The notes under the pieces were generated by a model. The model searched no databases. It saw only the letters and a program-made list of their open reading frames with translations, and was not told the origin of the DNA. Both the position numbers and the translations under genes were made by a program. A DNA stretch of 10,338 nucleotides, taken from an uncultured Pseudomonadales bacterium (GTDB lineage Bacteria > Pseudomonadota > Gammaproteobacteria > Pseudomonadales > Cellvibrionaceae). Where the stretch lies: the NCBI GenBank assembly GCA_938048505.1, contig CALIUX010000305.1, positions 1 through 10,338 of the forward strand. The letters are read 5' to 3'. Below are positions 5,520 through 10,338 of this stretch, piece after piece (positions within the stretch are counted from its first letter, which is position 1; each line of letters starts with the position of its first letter).

Positions 5520-5784
5520 GCTAGTAGAAGATAGCTCAATTACTCGATTGGAGCCTATTTTAGTGCAATGGTTTCACATGGAATGATGATTCATATATCG
5601 CTTTTTTATCACATAGCAAAAACATGTTGTGAGTCATTAGGGTGGGTTTGGCAATCGTGTTTCTCTGCATAGAACGCAGGTCAAAGCTATAGTCAGTCTA
5701 CAATGTTTGACAGCATATTCGCTGTTACGCTGCTTTTTGGTTAGAATCGTACTTTTTTCGATACTGATCGTCGCGAGCGCTACT

Positions 5785-6618
5785 ATGGACAAACTGTCAG
5801 AGGTACTCAACCACTTCTCAATTTCAGCTGGTGTTTTTTACACGGGCGGGTTGTGTGGCCTCTCGAACTTTGATACTGGCGGGCATGATTATGGGCATTT
5901 GCATCTTTTGCAAAGTGGCCGAGTGCAAGTTCTGACTGATAACCGTCAGGCTATAGAAGTGACCGAGCCGTCATTGCTTTTTTATCCTAAGCCTTATAAA
6001 CATAGGCTCAAAGCGACGGAAGAGGATAAGGCCGAAATCGTTTGTGCAACAATGAGCTACGGTGCGGGTTTGCACAATCCTATTGCCAATGCATTGCCTG
6101 ACTTTTTGGTTGTACCGTTGAGTCAGGCGCCTCAAATAACACATACTGCGCAATGGCTATTTACTGAAGGTTTTGAAAAACGAGAAGGCCGGGCAGCAAT
6201 GATGGATAGGCTGTGCGAGTTGTTGGTTCTACAGCTATTACGCTACTTGGTTGAATCTAACCAGATACAGAGCGGTTTGCTAGCAGGGCTGTCTCACCCT
6301 AATGTATCTCGCTTGCTAATGGCATTGCATCAGGACCCTTCTCAATCCTGGAACTTAGAGCAAATGGCAGCCGTTGCGCTTATGTCGCGCTCTAAATTTG
6401 CTGAGGTTTTCAAAAATACAATGGGTCAAACACCCGCTGACTACCTTGTGCAGTGGCGTGTTGGTATTGCGCAAACGCTGCTTCAAAAAGGCAAGCCCGT
6501 CAATTGGGTAGCAAATGAAGTGGGCTATGAAAACGGTTCGGCGTTGGCGCGTGTCTTTCGTAAAAAAACAGGCATGTCTCCCAAAGTCTGGCAACAAACG
6601 CAGGCTATACCGGCTTAG
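5785..6618 (+). CDS. AraC-family transcriptional regulator with N-terminal cupin domain
   Basis: This 277-residue regulator has an N-terminal cupin-like sensing domain (about 1-150, of the type that begins MDxLSEVL) and a C-terminal AraC double helix-turn-helix (about 172-272). The first helix-turn-helix is around WNLEQMAAVALMSRSKFAEV (189-208). The second is around VNWVANEVGYENGSALARVF (239-258), with the family ending KKTGMSPKVWQ. I chose the ATG at 5785 because it matches the usual family start. An upstream TTG at 5707 would add 26 hydrophobic residues that the family lacks. The sensing domain contains H34, H38 and H40 in GGHDYGHLH plus C24 and C87, which could bind metal, although a cupin His is common in this family. 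It is divergent from the DoxX gene and so is the likely local regulator of the copper-peptide locus. The ligand is unknown. Confidence 0.9.
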   Translation: MDKLSEVLNHFSISAGVFYTGGLCGLSNFDTGGHDYGHLHLLQSGRVQVLTDNRQAIEVTEPSLLFYPKPYKHRLKATEEDKAEIVCATMSYGAGLHNPIANALPDFLVVPLSQAPQITHTAQWLFTEGFEKREGRAAMMDRLCELLVLQLLRYLVESNQIQSGLLAGLSHPNVSRLLMALHQDPSQSWNLEQMAAVALMSRSKFAEVFKNTMGQTPADYLVQWRVGIAQTLLQKGKPVNWVANEVGYENGSALARVFRKKTGMSPKVWQQTQAIPA

Positions 6619-6732
6619 ATCGTTCTCCTTATACACTGTTTTCTCATTACCGCTCTATTAATACATGCTTCTATTAAGGCATTGCGCCCATCATTGACTT
6701 AATCATATTTAGCCTGATGAAAGCGCGCGCCC
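6619..6732. other. Convergent gap between the AraC gene and glnE
   Basis: These 114 bases separate two genes that face each other. I see no hairpin with a T-run on either strand, so termination here may be Rho-dependent or may occur inside the opposite gene. If the copper-peptide locus was inserted between glnE and ilvE, this is its right junction. No target-site duplication matching the 1415-1827 side was found by eye. Confidence 0.4.
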
Positions 6733-9700
6733 TTAAGCTGGCGATGTGAATATTGAATGCCATAAATTCTCGATATTGTGTTTGTGTGTTAGCACGTCTT
6801 TATAGTCGTTTATGCTGATTGTATTAGATTGTTTTTGCAGGGCTAGGCGATGGCTGTATGAACGTAATGCCTTATATCCTTCTACTAGCACGTGAATACT
6901 TTGCTCATCGAGTAGGTGGTGTGTCTGAATGATGTCTAAAATGCGAATATTATCGGTATAGCGTGTTAAGTCACTGTGCTGGTGAGCATAGGCTAACACC
7001 AAGTATTGCACGATGAATTCAATGTCGACAATCCCGCCAGCATCTTGTTTTAAGTGAAATTGTTGGCTGGCTTTTTCTTTTTTCTTTGTACCTAAATGGT
7101 GGCGCATTTTAGCGCGCATTTCTACGACATCCTTTTGTAACGCTTGGGTGTCTCGTGGTGTGCTAAGGATTGCTTGGCGAACGGCTGAGAATTTACTAGC
7201 CAGAGGGGTATGGCCTGTGATGACGCGTGCTCTCACAAGCGCTTGATGCTCCCAGGTCCAAGCGGTATTTTGTTGGTATTTTTCAAAGGCGCTAAGTGTA
7301 CTGACAAGCATCCCAGAATTGCCCGAAGGGCGTAAGCGCATATCAATTTCATAAACCATGCCCGAGGGGGTATTCACGCTGAGTACGTGAATAATTTTTT
7401 GGCTCATGCGTGTGTAAAAAGTGTGGTTATCAATTGTGCGCTGGCCTGCATTGGCTTGGGTATCTGCTTGCGGGTTGGCATCGTGAATAAAAACGAGATC
7501 AAGGTCGCTACTGTGGCTCAGTTCAAGGCCGCCTAATTTGCCGTACCCAACAATAATAAAGTTAGGTGTATGGCTATCTTGTCCGCCAGGCAAACCATAT
7601 TGTGTGATCATTTCTTGCCAAGCAATATGTGTGGCGTATTCTAAAATCACTTCTGCAAGCCAACTTAAATAATCACTCACTTTCATTAGAGGGAGTACAC
7701 CGGTCACTTCACAGGCGGCTATACGTAGAGCATGTGCTTGTTTGAAGTATCGAAGAGACTCCATTTGTTGCTCAAGATCCTCTTCTGGAATACGCAGTAA
7801 CATTTGCTGTAATTCAGTAGCAAGATCGGCTTTATTGGGGGTGAGGTATAAGCTTGTAGGATGTAGCAACTCATCCAGTAGTGCTGGGTGTTCGGTTAAT
7901 TGCTCTGGAATCCAAGGGCTGGCTTCACTGAGTAGAATCAATTGCTTAAGAGCGGCTGGGCTTTCGATTAAAAGCAATAAGTAGGCACTGCGCCGCACGA
8001 CTGCAATAATAAAAGGCTCCAACCGTAAAAGAATTTGGTCAGCCTGCGGGTTGGATTGAAGCGATGCGAGTAGCAAAGGCATAAAAGCATCGAGCCGTTG
8101 TCGGCTGATAGTATCAGCAGCTTTAATCTGAGAAGCATTGTGTAAATGATGCAGTGTCTGGGCAATAGACTCTGCTTGCGCAGCATGATTTTTGCTGCCT
8201 TGTGCATCAGCTTTTGCGGCTTGCCTTTTTGTCTCTAGCAGCTGTTGCGCGCTTTCTGGGTGATCAGCAAGCCAAACAGCTTGCCATGATTCGCTACCAG
8301 AGGACGCATCCTGATGTTCAGGCTCGGCAATAACATGTGAAAACTGCTCACTGATAAAAGCCATTGAGTCATCCAATGCTTGATTAAACTGCATCCAGTC
8401 AGAGAAATCGAGCGCTAGCGTCAATGCAGCCTGTGCCGGTGGATCAATGGGTAAATCTTGTGTCTGTTTATCTTGCCATGCTTGAATCGCATGTTCTACG
8501 TTACGTAAAAAGCAGTAATGCTCAAATAATTGCTTTGCTGTTTCTTTTGGAAGAATTTCGAGCTCTGCTAATAGGCGCAGCACTGTTTTTAAAGAAGGTG
8601 TTTGCAGTTGTGTATCGAGCCCACCGCGAATTAATTGTAAGGACTGTGCGATAAATTCGACTTCACGTATTCCGCCTTCTCCTAGTTTCACGTTTTTGCT
8701 GAGCTTTCGGCGTTTCACTTCTTGTCGAATTTTTATTTTCAAATCACGCAGCGCACCAATTGCGCTGAAGTCTACATAACGGCGATACGTAAAGTTGTTC
8801 AGCATGGCCGCTAATTCTGCTGTGGCGCTTTTCTGATCAGGCAAGGCACTGGCAACAATGCGGGCCTTCACCATGGCATAACGTTCCCACTCACGCCCTT
8901 GTGTAATGTAATACGTTTCTAAGGCGCTAAAACTGCTGACTAATGCTCCGCTTTGACCGTAAGGCCTCAGGCGCATATCGACTCGAAAAACAAAACCGTC
9001 AACAGTTGGGCTATCTAAGCTTTTAATGAGTTTCTGCCCGAGCAATGTGAAAAATTCTTGATTGCTGATGCTTTGCTGCTGTGCGCTTGGTTCTGGGAAT
9101 TGTGTTGCGCCACGATCGGGGTAGGCAAAAATCAAATCAATATCTGAGCTCAAATTCAGCTCATAGGCACCGAGTTTACCCATGCCAATCACAAAAAATG
9201 TTTGGGGTTGCCCCTCGTCATTACAGGGCGTGCCTTTGGTTTTGGTCAGCGCTTGATAATGAAATTCCAGCGCTTGCTCAACAGCGCAGTCAGCCAGATG
9301 AGTGAGCTCCTGTGTAATACCTAGCGTATCATCAAGGCGGTTTAGGTCGCGCCATATCAGCCTGACCATCATGGCATTACGCCAGCAACGCAACGCGTGA
9401 TCTAACTGCGCTTCACTGATTATTTCACTAGATACTTCGCTAGGTGTTTCATGCGCGGTTTTATTAATCACATTGATCGAGAAGGGCTGTTCGCCACCTT
9501 TTAAAAAGTGAATGAGTGATGCCTGATAGTGATGAATATCCCAGCGCTTATCCATTTCGGGGAGCAAAGACAGCAACAGAGAAGGCGCTTTATATAACTG
9601 CTCGCGGGCAAAGACACTACAGCGTATAACCTTATGCCACTGCTTTGCTCTATTGGTCGTGAGCAGCGTTTGCAGCTGTGTTTGCTTAGTTTGTGAAAGT

Positions 9701-9852
9701 GCTGCTAATGCCTGTTGAAGCTGCTCGCTATCTATGTTGCCATAGGTTCTTTCTTCAACATCTGTATCGCTTGCACACAGCATTGAGATGAGCGCACCTG
9801 AGCAACCATTATCGGAATCGGGGCGATATTTATCAGAATCAAAAGGGTGCAT
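6733..9852 (-). CDS. glnE: Glutamine synthetase adenylyltransferase/adenylyl-removing enzyme
   Basis: This 1039-residue bifunctional enzyme adenylylates and deadenylylates glutamine synthetase in response to PII and glutamine. It carries two homologous nucleotidyltransferase domains. The N-terminal adenylyl-removase domain has GMGKLG (223-228), SSDIDL (235-240, D237/D239) and VDMRLRPYGQSG (291-302). The C-terminal adenylyltransferase domain has GYGKLGG (769-775), SSDLDL (781-786, D783/D785) and IDMRLRPSGNSG (836-847). Each is followed by a GlnD-type helical domain marked by GGIREVEF (393-400) and GGIVDIEF (939-946). It is longer than the roughly 950-residue E. coli protein. The extra length seems to lie in the N-terminus and in an Ala/Gln-rich linker around 510-570. 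The ATG at 9852 has a weak AGG site. The gene is convergent with the AraC gene and divergent from topB. Confidence 0.97.
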   Translation of the reverse strand: MHPFDSDKYRPDSDNGCSGALISMLCASDTDVEERTYGNIDSEQLQQALAALSQTKQTQLQTLLTTNRAKQWHKVIRCSVFAREQLYKAPSLLLSLLPEMDKRWDIHHYQASLIHFLKGGEQPFSINVINKTAHETPSEVSSEIISEAQLDHALRCWRNAMMVRLIWRDLNRLDDTLGITQELTHLADCAVEQALEFHYQALTKTKGTPCNDEGQPQTFFVIGMGKLGAYELNLSSDIDLIFAYPDRGATQFPEPSAQQQSISNQEFFTLLGQKLIKSLDSPTVDGFVFRVDMRLRPYGQSGALVSSFSALETYYITQGREWERYAMVKARIVASALPDQKSATAELAAMLNNFTYRRYVDFSAIGALRDLKIKIRQEVKRRKLSKNVKLGEGGIREVEFIAQSLQLIRGGLDTQLQTPSLKTVLRLLAELEILPKETAKQLFEHYCFLRNVEHAIQAWQDKQTQDLPIDPPAQAALTLALDFSDWMQFNQALDDSMAFISEQFSHVIAEPEHQDASSGSESWQAVWLADHPESAQQLLETKRQAAKADAQGSKNHAAQAESIAQTLHHLHNASQIKAADTISRQRLDAFMPLLLASLQSNPQADQILLRLEPFIIAVVRRSAYLLLLIESPAALKQLILLSEASPWIPEQLTEHPALLDELLHPTSLYLTPNKADLATELQQMLLRIPEEDLEQQMESLRYFKQAHALRIAACEVTGVLPLMKVSDYLSWLAEVILEYATHIAWQEMITQYGLPGGQDSHTPNFIIVGYGKLGGLELSHSSDLDLVFIHDANPQADTQANAGQRTIDNHTFYTRMSQKIIHVLSVNTPSGMVYEIDMRLRPSGNSGMLVSTLSAFEKYQQNTAWTWEHQALVRARVITGHTPLASKFSAVRQAILSTPRDTQALQKDVVEMRAKMRHHLGTKKKEKASQQFHLKQDAGGIVDIEFIVQYLVLAYAHQHSDLTRYTDNIRILDIIQTHHLLDEQSIHVLVEGYKALRSYSHRLALQKQSNTISINDYKDVLTHKHNIENLWHSIFTSPA

Positions 9853-9869
9853 TTAACGGCCTATTCGGT

Positions 9870-9897
9870 TTTCCAACTTGCAAATTAACTGTATACT
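9870..9897 (+). promoter_or_regulatory. Candidate topB promoter
   Basis: TTTCCA (9870-9875), 16 bases, then TATACT (9892-9897, five of six to consensus). Transcription would start near 9904, giving a leader of about 20 bases to the GTG start. The -10 box lies at the inner edge of the inverted repeat. Confidence 0.4.
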
Positions 9898-9916
9898 TAA
9901 ACAGTTAATTTGCAAG
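9877..9916. repeat. Perfect 16-bp inverted repeat between glnE and topB
   Basis: Arms 9877-9892 and 9901-9916 are exact inverted copies around an 8-base centre (ATACTTAA). The repeat overlaps the candidate promoters of both divergent genes, and its right arm ends where the topB Shine-Dalgarno GAGGG begins. It could be an operator for a dimeric repressor, or a hairpin in a transcript starting upstream of it. No T-run follows, so it is not a terminator. Confidence 0.85.
9888..9915 (-). promoter_or_regulatory. Candidate glnE promoter
   Basis: On the minus strand TTGCAA (9915-9910), 16 bases, then TACAGT (9893-9888), with a leader of about 28 bases to the ATG at 9852. Both hexamers match consensus at 4 of 6 positions, so the call is weak. 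It overlaps the topB -10 box face to face, so the two promoters would compete for polymerase. Confidence 0.3.
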
Positions 9917-9925
9917 AGGGTCATC

Positions 9926-10338
9926 GTGAAACTTTATATTGCTGAAAAACCCAGTTTAGCACGCGCGCTAGCAGCTGCTTTGCCTCACGCTCAGAGCCAA
10001 GGTAAAAATGAGGGGTACATACAGTTAGCTAATGGTGATGTGGTGAGCTGGTGTATTGGCCACTTATTAGAGTTAGCTGAGCCAGAAGAATACGACACGC
10101 GCTTTAAAAAGTGGCAAATTGATCATCTCCCTATTATGCCTGCTCAATGGCAATATCAACCTAAAAAAAATACCAAAAAGCAATTTACTATTTTGCGTAG
10201 GCTAATCAAAAAAGCAAGCAGTATTGTGCATGTGGGAGACCCTGATAGAGAAGGGCAATTATTAATTGATGAAATGATTAATTTTTGTGGTATCTCTAAA
10301 GCAAAAGTTGCCTCGACCGAGCGCTGTTTAATCAGTGA
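9926..10338 (+). CDS. topB: DNA topoisomerase III, N-terminal 137 residues (runs off the window)
   Basis: The frame opens at a GTG at 9926 behind a good AGAGGG binding site and continues past the right edge. The start MKLYIAEKPSLARAL is the TopB N-terminus. A Toprim domain follows with the catalytic Glu E7 and the DPDREGQ motif (105-111; D105, D107, E109) that binds magnesium. WCIGHLLELAEPEEYD (42-57) and STERCLIS (130-137) also match the family. The product is a type IA topoisomerase that decatenates replication and recombination intermediates by single-strand passage. The C-terminal part, with the active-site tyrosine, is outside the window. The start codon is GTG, with no nearby in-frame ATG that would keep the conserved IAEKPS segment. 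Confidence 0.95.
   Translation, partial: MKLYIAEKPSLARALAAALPHAQSQGKNEGYIQLANGDVVSWCIGHLLELAEPEEYDTRFKKWQIDHLPIMPAQWQYQPKKNTKKQFTILRRLIKKASSIVHVGDPDREGQLLIDEMINFCGISKAKVASTERCLIS

Larger units (their letters stand above)
5266..5784. other. 519-base divergent regulatory region between DoxX and the AraC gene
   Basis: This long gap contains repeated TCAAAG-type motifs, two copies of ATAGTCAGTC (5295-5304 and 5689-5698), an inverted repeat around a sigma-70-like promoter, and a TTGACA at 5707-5712 without a good -10 box. I see no credible gene. The length and the repeat content suggest operator sites for the neighbouring AraC-family protein. Confidence 0.5.

Noticed and set aside
5707..5784. TTG-initiated 26-residue hydrophobic N-terminal extension of the AraC-family regulator
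   Set aside because: The family begins at the MDKLSEVL segment at 5785. The extension lacks an ATG, and its TTGACA resembles a -35 element more than a start.
1415..6732. Mobile-element ends or target-site duplication around the copper-peptide locus
   Set aside because: No transposase, integrase, terminal inverted repeats or matching direct repeats were found at the two junctions. The insertion idea rests on synteny only.
6619..6732. Intrinsic terminator between the convergent AraC gene and glnE
   Set aside because: GC-rich palindromic pieces occur near 6720, but no stem with a following T-run could be drawn on either strand.

Overview
The window looks like chromosome of a free-living gammaproteobacterium. 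GlnE, IlvE and TopB all resemble gammaproteobacterial forms. The partial lipoprotein at the left edge has the glycine- and serine-rich mature start often seen in marine Cellvibrio/Saccharophagus-like bacteria. That lineage guess is inference. GC content appears moderate, and no tRNA, rRNA, CRISPR array or insertion sequence was recognised.

Layout, left to right: (1) the start of a secreted lipoprotein gene on the minus strand, with a strong Fur-box match about 150 bases upstream; (2) ilvE (branched-chain aminotransferase, minus), followed by two hairpins, one a good terminator; (3) a 413-base stretch without a credible gene; (4) a minus-strand gene run, in transcription order YHS-domain secreted protein, bufA-like precursor peptide, bufB-like DUF692/MNIO enzyme, bufC-like DUF2063 partner; (5) a DoxX-family membrane protein gene just upstream on the same strand, cut off from the YHS gene by a strong hairpin terminator; (6) a divergent AraC-family regulator gene (plus); (7) glnE (minus); (8) the 5' part of topB (plus), divergent from glnE across a 73-base gap that holds a perfect 16-bp inverted repeat.

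The most interesting part is 1828-6618, a bufferin/HvfABC-type copper-peptide locus. A secreted four-cysteine DUF2282 precursor would be modified by the multinuclear-iron oxidase BufB with its partner BufC, then exported to the periplasm to bind copper. DoxX (HvfX/BufD type) is a usual companion. The YHS-domain periplasmic protein, the position of the DoxX gene and the AraC regulator depart from the arrangement I know best, in which the precursor comes first, DoxX comes last and an ECF sigma/anti-sigma pair is often attached.

The locus lies exactly between glnE and ilvE, which are immediate co-oriented neighbours in Pseudomonas. This suggests a cassette inserted into a conserved housekeeping pair. 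Hairpins after the precursor gene suggest that the peptide is made in excess over its enzymes.
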